A stretch of 64,000 nt of DNA from Oscillospiraceae bacterium (lineage in GTDB: Bacteria > Bacillota > Clostridia > Oscillospirales > JAAYOS01), in contig JAISEG010000002.1 of assembly GCA_031264245.1 (NCBI GenBank), positions 238,360 through 302,359 of the forward strand. Direction: 5' to 3'. Position numbers and translations under genes: made by a program. The notes beneath the pieces were generated by a model. That model made no database searches and was not told where the DNA came from. It saw nothing but the letters and a program-made list of their open reading frames with translations. This document shows, piece after piece, positions 47,075-55,056 of the stretch (within the stretch, counting starts at the first letter, position 1; each line of letters opens with the position of its first letter).

Positions 47075-48709
47075 ATGAAAAAAGTACTGTCTCTGATCCT
47101 CGTATCCGTCTTACTTCTTGCGTTAATGGTTGGGTGTACGGGAGATTCCAAAACAACGGCAGCTCCCACTCCCTCATCCGCAGCCGGCGGCGAGGCAACA
47201 GCAACTCCCTCACCCGAAACGGATCAACCCGAATTCCCGCTGACCGCCGAGCCGCGCAAATTCTCCTTCTACCATAGGGTAGACGCGGGCTTGAACATCG
47301 AATCAAACGCTGACAATCTGTATTGGAAGGAGATGGCAAAGCTCACAAACATTAGCTTTGACTGGATTCATCCGCCGCTTACCAATCTGAGTGAGACGTT
47401 TAACCTGATGATAGCGTCCCAGAACTATCCAAATGTCATACATGGTTTTTACGGCGCCTACACGCCCGGTATAGACGATGCCATTGAAAGCGACATAATT
47501 TATGCTCTTAACGATTATACCCAGTATCTGCCCAATCTGCATCGCTGGCTGGAATCCGACAACCGGTATATGCTGAATTCCATCACTGACAAAGGAAACT
47601 TCTTTGGAATTCCCTACCTGAAAAATGTGGAGCAGGGACCTTGGGCGGGTCCGATATACCGCGCTGATCTGGCGGACAAATATAACCTTGATACACCCCA
47701 AACATATGCCGACTGGGAAAACTATCTCACCATTTGCCGCGATCAGGAGGGCATGACGGAAGGTCCGCTTGGCATCTGTATGTATGTTACAAGCTTATTC
47801 GGATCTACTAACTCTGGCTATGGAGTTGGCAGCCTTATGGGTCCTTGGATCAACAAGGACGGAACAGTTGTAAACACCGTTCTTACCGAAGACTTCCGGG
47901 AATATATCACAATGATGACCGACTGGTTTGATAAGGGTCTCATCAACCGGGATTTCATGTCCAACGTAATTTACTACGGCGGCGGTGTGCCTAAGTTCGC
48001 AAACGGTGAAATATCAATGGGCGAAGCGACATACGATCTTTCCGAGTACGTAATCTCCTGCCCGCCGGAGATGAAGATAGCAGCCATTCCGCTGCCGGTG
48101 CGCAACGTGGGGGATGTCAACCATATCAGACAAACCAATCCGATGACTACTCCCGGTGACGCCGCTGTATTTTCCACATCCCTTAACCAGGAAGACCTTA
48201 CTCTTCTCTGCCGTTATTTTGATTATATGTTTACTGAAGACGGACAGCTTCTTGCCAACTGGGGAGTCGAGGGAATAACCTTTGAATACGGAGCGGACGG
48301 CAAGCCGGTGTGGACTGACCTTATCACAAACAATCCCGACGGTATGGGTGTTCTGCAGGCACAGGCAGTTTATCTTGCGCGCAACACTATCGGAGTATAT
48401 GAATGGACCCGTGAGATCACTCCTGAGATCCTTGAAATTATGGACATCTGGTCCACCGCCGACGACGCTTATGTACTGCCTTCGGGTGTGAGTCTGACTG
48501 CTGAAGAGGCGACTGAGAGTTCAAATATTTGGGGCGATTGCTCGACCTATATCTCAGAAAACGTATTGTTGTTTGTTACAGGAGGCAAGCCACTCAGCGA
48601 ATGGGACGGCTTTGTTAATCAGCTAAAAAGCATGGATATAGATAGATGTACTGAACTGCGTCAAGTCGCTTTAGACCGTTACCTGGCTCGTGTGGATCTT
48701 ATCAAATAA
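47075..48709 (+). CDS. Extracellular solute-binding lipoprotein, copy 2 (LplA/LipO-type)
   Basis: 544 aa. Signal KKVLSLILVSVLLLALMVGC with lipobox Cys at 21, then a Thr/Ala/Pro-rich linker and a two-lobe binding fold with MIASQNYPNVIHGFYG and a C-terminal VTGGKPLSEWDGFVNQ. It should bind an oligosaccharide outside the membrane for an ABC importer whose permeases are not in the window. The start at 47075 has AGGAGG four bases upstream; the in-frame ATG at 47024 lies at the transcription start and is rejected. It has its own promoter, a candidate operator and a strong terminator, so it is expressed separately from the leftward operon. Confidence 0.92.
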   Translation: MKKVLSLILVSVLLLALMVGCTGDSKTTAAPTPSSAAGGEATATPSPETDQPEFPLTAEPRKFSFYHRVDAGLNIESNADNLYWKEMAKLTNISFDWIHPPLTNLSETFNLMIASQNYPNVIHGFYGAYTPGIDDAIESDIIYALNDYTQYLPNLHRWLESDNRYMLNSITDKGNFFGIPYLKNVEQGPWAGPIYRADLADKYNLDTPQTYADWENYLTICRDQEGMTEGPLGICMYVTSLFGSTNSGYGVGSLMGPWINKDGTVVNTVLTEDFREYITMMTDWFDKGLINRDFMSNVIYYGGGVPKFANGEISMGEATYDLSEYVISCPPEMKIAAIPLPVRNVGDVNHIRQTNPMTTPGDAAVFSTSLNQEDLTLLCRYFDYMFTEDGQLLANWGVEGITFEYGADGKPVWTDLITNNPDGMGVLQAQAVYLARNTIGVYEWTREITPEILEIMDIWSTADDAYVLPSGVSLTAEEATESSNIWGDCSTYISENVLLFVTGGKPLSEWDGFVNQLKSMDIDRCTELRQVALDRYLARVDLIK

Positions 48710-48763
48710 AGAGTGCGGTTAAAAACCCCCACATCAGGTCAATGTCATTGAGCTAAACAGTAC

Positions 48764-48804
48764 AACGAGCAAGGCACAGGAAAAAGTGCCTTGCTCGTTT
48801 TTTG
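48764..48804 (+). terminator. Intrinsic terminator of the second solute-binding protein gene
   Basis: A 14-bp perfect stem (48764-48777 with 48786-48799), eight-base loop, running into a T stretch at 48798-48803. Confidence 0.92.
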
Positions 48805-48843
48805 TGCCTTTTACAGGGAAAGAATACACTTGATTTGATAGAT

Positions 48844-48884
48844 AAAAGGGGCGGTGTATCAGAAATGATACACCGCCCCTTTTT
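48844..48884. terminator. Bidirectional terminator between convergent genes
   Basis: AAAAGGGGCGGTGTATC (48844-48860) pairs perfectly with 48867-48883, with A-runs before and T-runs after, so it can stop transcripts from both the solute-binding protein gene and the GNAT gene. Confidence 0.92.
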
Positions 48885-48935
48885 ATATGCTATAGCAATT
48901 TGCCATATGTAAAAATACGCGCCGCGCAAATCATT

Positions 48936-49499
48936 CTACAAAATCATCCCCATCACAATTTCGTTTTCCCGCTCTTCAAGAACAGCAAAGCCATATTTTT
49001 TGTAAAACGCTTGCGCGCTTACATTGGTCCTTGCTACCGAGAACATTAATCCGGGGATATTCTTGTCTCTGAGGTGAGAAACCAAAGCGTCCATGAGCTT
49101 TGTGCCAATTCCCATACGTTGGCAGTCCGGCAGGATATCAATATGCAGATGGGCTGGATATTGGTCTGCAAATTTAAGAGGCGTCGCGATTGTGCCCTCG
49201 CAGTACTGCTGCAAGCTTAAATTTGACAGCTTGCCGACATACTCTTTGCTGAACAATTCAGACCATGCTTTGGAATTTTCAGCGCATAATATGTATCCGA
49301 AAGCCTTTTGATCGTCAGCAACAACAAAGCAGTTTTGCGGTTCTTTTTCAATATAGTAGTCACAAAACGCCGTTAAGAGGAACTCTTTCATATCTTCATT
49401 CTGCTTAAAGTTATCCGAAGATGTTGCGATGCATATGTCCCTAACCTGTTCATGGTCTTTGCTTTCGTACCGGCGAATAATGAAATTTCTGTCTGACAT
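48936..49499 (-). CDS. GNAT family N-acetyltransferase
   Basis: 187 aa, single GNAT domain. The acetyl-CoA loop is DILPDCQRMGIGTKLMDAL (about 118-136), followed by GLMFSVARTNVSAQAFYKKYGF. The N-terminus is longer than the minimal fold. The substrate is unknown; location with amino-sugar genes hints at glucosamine or a glycan-derived amine. AAGGAG lies about seven bases before the ATG. It follows the GH2 gene by 30 nt and may be co-transcribed with it. Confidence 0.88.
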   Translation of the reverse strand: MSDRNFIIRRYESKDHEQVRDICIATSSDNFKQNEDMKEFLLTAFCDYYIEKEPQNCFVVADDQKAFGYILCAENSKAWSELFSKEYVGKLSNLSLQQYCEGTIATPLKFADQYPAHLHIDILPDCQRMGIGTKLMDALVSHLRDKNIPGLMFSVARTNVSAQAFYKKYGFAVLEERENEIVMGMIL

Positions 49500-49529
49500 G
49501 CTCTACTCCTTACTTAAATAACCAAGAAA

Positions 49530-51971
49530 TTATATTACATCAACGGTGATTGCCGCCTCACCAAGCTCGGATAATATTTTAATTACGGCTTCTCCCTTTT
49601 CAACGCCCGAACGCAGAATAGCTTGCGCAAATCCATCGTAAGAAGCAAAGCTGCCTGTTGTATAGTTTTCGGCGGTGATCGGATTTGCCGAACCAAAACC
49701 GGCAAGCTCCGCCATACCGCTGACCTCAGCCTTTAGAGCGATCGAAGCGCCCGGAACGCGGTTGCCGTCCGAGTCCTCAACAACTACCTTTACATAACAA
49801 AGGCTCTCGCCGTTTGCGCTAATCTGTGCGGCTTCGGGATAGAGGGATACCTTTGAAGGCGCTCCGGCTGTTTTTACAGACGCGCGGCTTATTTCCTTGC
49901 CGTCAACATAGCTTACCGCTTCGATGACACCGGATGAGTAGGTAGTTTCAAATACGGCAAGGAAGCGGTTTGCCTCTCCGGTGGCTTTGCGCCCTGCCGA
50001 TTTCCCATTTACGATAAGCTCCACTTCGTCCGCGCCCGAGAAAACGCTCACCCTGATGGGCTTGCCTTCGGCTCCGTTCCATGTCCAGCTGTTATGCACA
50101 TCGTAAAAGCCCCACATGTTGACCACTTCTTTTAATCCGAAATATTGCGGATCCTGGGTGAAAACGAATGTATCCTCCGAACCCCATACCACCTTGCGAA
50201 AAGCGAGCTGAGGACGCGGGAAGCCAAGAAGGTCAAAGTCGGCGTCCTTTGCAAGACGCCAAGGAAAATCAGATTGGTTTGCGGTGAAGCGCATCATCGA
50301 GGCGTCGGCATCCGGATCGACAAATCTGCTTTTCCCAATACCTGCCTCTCCGATATAATCGTGGCTGGTCCAGGTAAAATCGCCGATTACATGCGGCAAC
50401 CGGGATGTTTCACGCCATACGTTGTCATAATCATTGGGCCAGCTCTCAGTTCCGCAAATAACGCGGGTTGGGAACAGTTCCCCGTCCTTTTGATAACGCT
50501 TGTCAAGATAATTATAGCCAACCACATCAAGAACCGAATTGAAGGTCTCGGTGTAATCGCCCCATATTTTATCAGTATAGGATGTATCGGCGTTCTGCAC
50601 AGAGGCTCCTTGCTCCATGTGCTTTTTCATTTCTTCCATCATCTTCATCATGTCTTCGTCCTCAAGACCGCTCCACAAAGAACAGACGGCGTTTGTGACA
50701 AGGCGTGTGGAATCAAGGCTGCGCACCTTTTCGGCAAGCTTGCTTGCAATAAGATAACCCTCCGAAATGCCGGTGCGCTCCACAACCTCATTTCCGGTTG
50801 ACCAAATGATGACAGACGGATGGTTGCGGTCACGCAGGATAAACGCCTCCATGTCACTTTCCCAGTTGCTTTCAAAAAACAGACCGTAGTCATTGATGTT
50901 CTTGCTGTTAAACCAGATGTCAAACGCCTCATCCATCACCAGCATCCCCAAGCGGTCACAGGCTCTAAGCATATCACGGGAGGGGGGATTGTGCGCTAAA
51001 CGCAGGGCGTTGTAGCCATTGTCCTTATGTATTTTTACTTTACGGTATTCACTGTCATAATATGATTCAGAACCGAGAATCCCGTTATCATGGTGTATAC
51101 AACCGCCTTTCAGCTTAAGACTTTTGCCGTTGAGCATAAAGCCGTTTACCGTATCGGCGGAAATTGTGCGTATACCAAAATCCACACATTCGCTGTCAAG
51201 CTCACCTTCCGGGCTGCTCAAGGTGGACTTCACAGCATAGAGGAACGGGTCGTCTGTATTCCACAGATGGGCGTTCATCACCGGAATCAGCACACGGGCT
51301 ACAGACCTTCCTCCGGCGGGGATGTAGATTTTTGCGCGCCCGTTACCGGAAGCCCTTCCGCTTTCGGATATAACGCTGTCTACCCATATATCAGCCGCTT
51401 TTGCCGTGTTATTCTGAACTGTAGTTTCAACATGAATAAACGCGTTGCCGTTTGTGATATGTGACGTATAGGCAAAAATGCCCCATGGAGAAATATGTAT
51501 CGGGTCCGCTGTGAGCAGATCGACATGACGATACAGTCCGGCTCCCGAATACCAACGGGAGTTGGGCTGAATGGAATTATTCACTGTGACGGTAAGCCGG
51601 TTTCCTTTGCCCGGACGAACGTATGAAGTCAAGTCGGCATGAAAAGGTGTGTATCCGTAATTATGCCGTTTCACCGTCTGACCGTTAAGCCCAACTGTTG
51701 TATTCATATAAGCGCCATCAAATTCAACTATTACACGCTTGCCTTCGTAGTCAGCCGGTATATCGAGATATTTTGTATAAGTGCCGATTCCTCCGCCGTA
51801 ATATCCGGTGTCACGGCCGCCGGGCGCGTCAGGTGTAACCTCGGACTCAATTTGAAAATCGTGCGGAAGATTGACGATTTGTTTTTCATGTGAGTCCGTT
51901 TGTCCGATAAAGCCGGTAACCGGGATACCGGAAACATACTCCCATCCCCGGTCAATATTTTCTCTTTTCAT
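49530..51971 (-). CDS. GH2 family glycoside hydrolase (beta-galactosidase-like)
   Basis: 813 aa. A sugar-binding jelly-roll N-terminus (NLPHDFQIES, GRDTGYYGGGIGTY), immunoglobulin-like domains and a catalytic barrel with acid/base Glu in WSTGNEV (near residue 392) and nucleophile Glu in CGTESWP (near 507). C-terminal DUF4982-like and Ig-like domains are likely. No signal peptide. Beta-galactosidase is the commonest activity for this architecture, but beta-glucuronidase or mannosidase cannot be excluded. The ATG at 51971 has a GGAGGGAAGGGGG track six bases away; the ATG at 51992 is rejected. Divergent from the TetR-type regulator, so probably controlled by it. Confidence 0.93.
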   Translation of the reverse strand: MKRENIDRGWEYVSGIPVTGFIGQTDSHEKQIVNLPHDFQIESEVTPDAPGGRDTGYYGGGIGTYTKYLDIPADYEGKRVIVEFDGAYMNTTVGLNGQTVKRHNYGYTPFHADLTSYVRPGKGNRLTVTVNNSIQPNSRWYSGAGLYRHVDLLTADPIHISPWGIFAYTSHITNGNAFIHVETTVQNNTAKAADIWVDSVISESGRASGNGRAKIYIPAGGRSVARVLIPVMNAHLWNTDDPFLYAVKSTLSSPEGELDSECVDFGIRTISADTVNGFMLNGKSLKLKGGCIHHDNGILGSESYYDSEYRKVKIHKDNGYNALRLAHNPPSRDMLRACDRLGMLVMDEAFDIWFNSKNINDYGLFFESNWESDMEAFILRDRNHPSVIIWSTGNEVVERTGISEGYLIASKLAEKVRSLDSTRLVTNAVCSLWSGLEDEDMMKMMEEMKKHMEQGASVQNADTSYTDKIWGDYTETFNSVLDVVGYNYLDKRYQKDGELFPTRVICGTESWPNDYDNVWRETSRLPHVIGDFTWTSHDYIGEAGIGKSRFVDPDADASMMRFTANQSDFPWRLAKDADFDLLGFPRPQLAFRKVVWGSEDTFVFTQDPQYFGLKEVVNMWGFYDVHNSWTWNGAEGKPIRVSVFSGADEVELIVNGKSAGRKATGEANRFLAVFETTYSSGVIEAVSYVDGKEISRASVKTAGAPSKVSLYPEAAQISANGESLCYVKVVVEDSDGNRVPGASIALKAEVSGMAELAGFGSANPITAENYTTGSFASYDGFAQAILRSGVEKGEAVIKILSELGEAAITVDVI

Positions 51972-52003
51972 AAAAAACCCCCTTCCCTCCAATTAAACAT
52001 GTG

Positions 52004-52033
52004 TTGACTTTGAATTGTTAATATCGTATATTA
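52004..52033 (+). promoter_or_regulatory. Promoter and palindromic operator candidate of the TetR-type gene
   Basis: TTGACT (52004-52009), 17 bases, TATATT (52027-52032). TAATAT-CGT-ATATTA (52019-52033) is a perfect palindrome over the -10, suitable for autoregulation and for repression of the divergent GH2 gene. Confidence 0.5.
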
Positions 52034-52104
52034 TAAAATAGTGAAAATCAATGTTTTTTTTTAATACGGGAAAAAAAGCAACAGAAAAAGAGGAAATTGT
52101 TGAT

Positions 52105-52647
52105 TTGAATAAGAGGATTGAGAAAACAAAGCAGGAGCTTATCAAAGCATTATACAATTTACTTGCTGAGAAGAGCATTAAAAATATCACAGTTTCAGAG
52201 CTTTGTAAGAAAGCAAAGATAAATCGCACCACATTTTATAAATATTATAGCATCCCTGTAGATATATTGCGGGAGCTTGCGGATGATGTGTTAAAACGTA
52301 CAAGAGATATTGTGATGACAATTTATGATGATCCCATAAGAGGTATAAAAGTAAGTATGTTAAAGTACTGTCAAATGCTCTATGAAAACAGGGAAATAAT
52401 GAAGGTCTACATGCTTTACGCATATGATTTTATGGAAATAAACAGATCATTATTTATTACTGATAATGTTAAAAAAAATATGATGAGGAGGTTTTTCCAA
52501 GGGGGTGTCTCAGCGATAACAGTGCATTGGATTTTGGAGGATTGTCCGCAGTCTCCGGAAGAGATTGCGCAAATACTGTCTGACTATCTTATAAGGATTG
52601 AAGGCTGGGACTATACCGCGAACCGTATAAATGGAATAATTTACTAA
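52105..52647 (+). CDS. TetR/AcrR family transcriptional regulator
   Basis: 180 aa from TTG 52105. The N-terminal helix-turn-helix is typical (TKQELIKALYNLLAEK, ITVSELCKKAKINRTTFYKYY), and the C-terminal helical ligand domain resembles the Firmicute TetR group related to DhaS. AGAGGA lies ten bases before the TTG; an ATG at 52051 is in frame but has no RBS and lies about 12 nt from the predicted transcript start. Codon use is markedly AT-rich compared with the housekeeping genes. It likely represses the GH2-GNAT pair. Confidence 0.9.
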   Translation: MNKRIEKTKQELIKALYNLLAEKSIKNITVSELCKKAKINRTTFYKYYSIPVDILRELADDVLKRTRDIVMTIYDDPIRGIKVSMLKYCQMLYENREIMKVYMLYAYDFMEINRSLFITDNVKKNMMRRFFQGGVSAITVHWILEDCPQSPEEIAQILSDYLIRIEGWDYTANRINGIIY

Positions 52648-52699
52648 AATATTGCGCACATTAAGTATGCTTTTACATCGCCGGAGGATAGGGCAACGC

Positions 52700-52876
52700 G
52701 GGAGCGCGGTCCGAGTGGCGACGGTGGGGTAATTCGTCTTGGTTGCGCGAATTGCCGCTACTGTTGCCGGTCACATCGCTCCTGTCGCAGCCCAAATGCT
52801 CGTCCGGTTCGCTTTCCAACATCTTTTCCGTCGTTCCCGCAAACAGGTTTTTCAGCTTCACCGAAAAAAGCGTCAT
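52700..52876 (-). pseudogene. Remnant of an IS256-family transposase (N-terminal fragment)
   Basis: The minus-strand frame reads NLFAGTTEKMLESEPDEHLG followed by CDRSDVTGNSSGNSRN, matching the region of IS256-type transposases just before the first catalytic domain. It then runs into unrelated sequence, and no catalytic DDE part or inverted repeats are found. The 349-bp stretch 52648-52996 holds only this scar. Confidence 0.6.
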
Positions 52877-52996
52877 GTCGCAAACCGACAGGGCGCTTTT
52901 TGTGTATGTCGGGCTGAAATGGAATGGTTTGTCGGAATAGGACGAGTTGTGTTTTCATATCTTTTAGTATCTGGCAAAGCAAGGAGGGAGCGTGTC

Positions 52997-53254
52997 TTGA
53001 AACAAAAACCGAGTTTGGATTTTGAAGCCATGAGGAATGTTGATATCCGCACCGTCGATCCGGCGACGCTTGTTGATATACGCGAAACAAAGATTGACTC
53101 CGATAAACCGCAGACCCTGCGTATGCTTGATTTTATCAGGCAAATCAGAAATCCGTATTGTTTTCTCTGCGGGAACACAATCGTTAAAATCAGTTACGCC
53201 GACACGAACACAACCATGGAAGAACGCATGGAGGGGTTTTTTCGGTCTTTGTAG
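52997..53254 (+). CDS. Small mobile-element protein (DUF6870-like)
   Basis: 85 aa from TTG 52997 with AGGAGG nine bases ahead. The C-terminal half (MLDFIRQIRNPYCFLCGN, then VKISYADTNTTMEERM) has a CxxC pair and resembles small conserved ORFs that sit beside serine recombinases in Clostridia elements, as I recall. Function unknown. The frame extends upstream to 52739, but that part overlaps the transposase scar and has no start signal. It lies 122 nt before the first recombinase. Confidence 0.65.
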   Translation: MKQKPSLDFEAMRNVDIRTVDPATLVDIRETKIDSDKPQTLRMLDFIRQIRNPYCFLCGNTIVKISYADTNTTMEERMEGFFRSL

Positions 53255-53376
53255 AAAAGGCGCGAAAAGTGGTATAGGCAAATCAAGGGCATTGTGCTAT
53301 ACCATATACGGACTAAATTATCAAAGGCTCTCCTGTTGTTCGGCTGTAATATCCTATAATGACAGGAGGTTTTGTT

Positions 53377-55056
53377 GTGCGGTCTATTTTTGTTTCAAAC
53401 AAGAGTTCATTACTCCCCGCGCCGTGCGCGGAAATAGATAAGACGTTTCAGCAAAGCTATAACACCGCCGCTTATACCCGCGCCAGTAAAGACGACACGG
53501 ACAGCAGCTCCATAGAAAATCAAATCGAACTGATACGCGACTATGTGAAAGGGGTACCCGAAATCCGTGTTGTTTCCGAAAGGAAAGATAACGGGTTTAG
53601 CGGCGCCACATTTTTTCGTCCTGACTTTGTGAAAATGATGCAGGACATAGAGGCGGGTAAAATCAACTGCGTCATCGTCAAGGACTTGTCGAGGCTTGGG
53701 CGCAACTATATAGAAGTGGGCGAATTGATGGAGGTTATCTTCCCCCGCTGGGGTGTGCGTCTGATTGCTATAAACGATCATTACGACAGTCTGAACCCCC
53801 GCAGCGATTCGGACGATATTATCATACCGTTCAAAAACCTGATAAACGAGCAATATTTGAGGGACTTCTCCATAAAGATTCGGAGCAACCTGACCGTAAA
53901 ACGGAAAAACGGCGAGTTTGTAGCCCCGTTCGCGCCATACGGATATAAGCGCGACGAGACCGATAAACACCGGCTCGCCGTGGATGAACACGCCGCCGGG
54001 GTCGTGCAGAACATTTTTCGCTGGAAGATAGAAGGCCAAAGTCAGCAGAGAATCGCCGACCGGCTAAACGAGATAGGCGAACCGTCGCCTGCCGAGTACA
54101 AGAAAAGGGACACGAATTATCGAGCGCAGTTCCAAAAGCACGTCAGAGCTTCATGGTCGGCGGTCGCCGCCTCGCGCATACTGCGTAATCCTGTCTACAT
54201 TGGTACGCTGATACAGGGCAAGGAAACGACGCCGAATTATAAGGTCAAGAAGCGCGTCGTAAAGCCGGAGGACGAATGGCATATCTCCGAGGATTCGCAC
54301 GAACCCATCATAAGCAAAAGCGATTTTGAAATCGTGAACGGGCTGCTCAGTCAGGACACGCGGACAGCGCCGGGCAAGGATGCGGTATATCCATTTTCCG
54401 GCATGATGTTCTGCGCTGATTGCGGCAACAATATGGTGCGCACGAAATCGGATAAACACTGCTATTATGTGTGCGCCACAAGCAGGGCGAAAAACGTCGA
54501 AAAGAAATGTACCTCGCATTGCAAAAGGCAAGACGAGCTTGAACGCGATGTGATGGACGCCGTTAAAAACCAAATCGCCTATGTTTTGGACATCGAAGCG
54601 AGCTTGGAGTTTATACGGTCCTTACCCTATCAGAAAAGAAATATCGCCATGCTGAACAGCCAAATCGCCGACCGTCAGAAGGAGATTAAATCCTGTGAAA
54701 AATATAAGCGGTCACTGTACGAGGACTATAAAAGCGGTATCATCTCCAAAGACGATCATACCCAGTTTGGCAGTGACTACACCGAGCGAATAGAGGAATT
54801 GCGGCAGGCGGTGGAACGGCTCGCGCAGGAAACCGAATTACTGCTAAACAATACTGGCAGCCATAAATGGATAGAGGAATTTAAGCGCTTCCGCATGATT
54901 ACGGAACTGTCGCGGGAGCTTGCCGTCAGCTTGATTGAACGCATAGACATATACGACGGCAAGCGCATCTCCATCCGGTTCCGCTATAATGATAAGATAA
55001 AAACGGCGCAGGAGATTCTTAATAATTTTAACTTTGAGGAAGCGGGGTGTATGTAA
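53377..55056 (+). CDS. Large serine recombinase 1
   Basis: 559 aa. The N-terminal resolvase domain has nucleophile Ser37 in AAYTRAS and the KDLSRLGRN arginine motif. A recombinase domain (about 165-270) is followed by a zinc-ribbon with CADC and paired Cys near residues 345-385. The C-terminus is a coiled coil and basic tail. It resembles TndX/TnpX-type enzymes that excise and integrate elements without accessory host factors. The start is GTG 53377 with AGGAGG seven bases upstream; ATG 53359 overlaps that RBS. Its stop TAA shares one base with the next ATG. Confidence 0.94.
   Translation: MRSIFVSNKSSLLPAPCAEIDKTFQQSYNTAAYTRASKDDTDSSSIENQIELIRDYVKGVPEIRVVSERKDNGFSGATFFRPDFVKMMQDIEAGKINCVIVKDLSRLGRNYIEVGELMEVIFPRWGVRLIAINDHYDSLNPRSDSDDIIIPFKNLINEQYLRDFSIKIRSNLTVKRKNGEFVAPFAPYGYKRDETDKHRLAVDEHAAGVVQNIFRWKIEGQSQQRIADRLNEIGEPSPAEYKKRDTNYRAQFQKHVRASWSAVAASRILRNPVYIGTLIQGKETTPNYKVKKRVVKPEDEWHISEDSHEPIISKSDFEIVNGLLSQDTRTAPGKDAVYPFSGMMFCADCGNNMVRTKSDKHCYYVCATSRAKNVEKKCTSHCKRQDELERDVMDAVKNQIAYVLDIEASLEFIRSLPYQKRNIAMLNSQIADRQKEIKSCEKYKRSLYEDYKSGIISKDDHTQFGSDYTERIEELRQAVERLAQETELLLNNTGSHKWIEEFKRFRMITELSRELAVSLIERIDIYDGKRISIRFRYNDKIKTAQEILNNFNFEEAGCM

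Noticed and set aside
53410..54039. 209-codon minus-strand ORF opposite recombinase 1
   Set aside because: Shadow of the recombinase frame; no RBS or family features.
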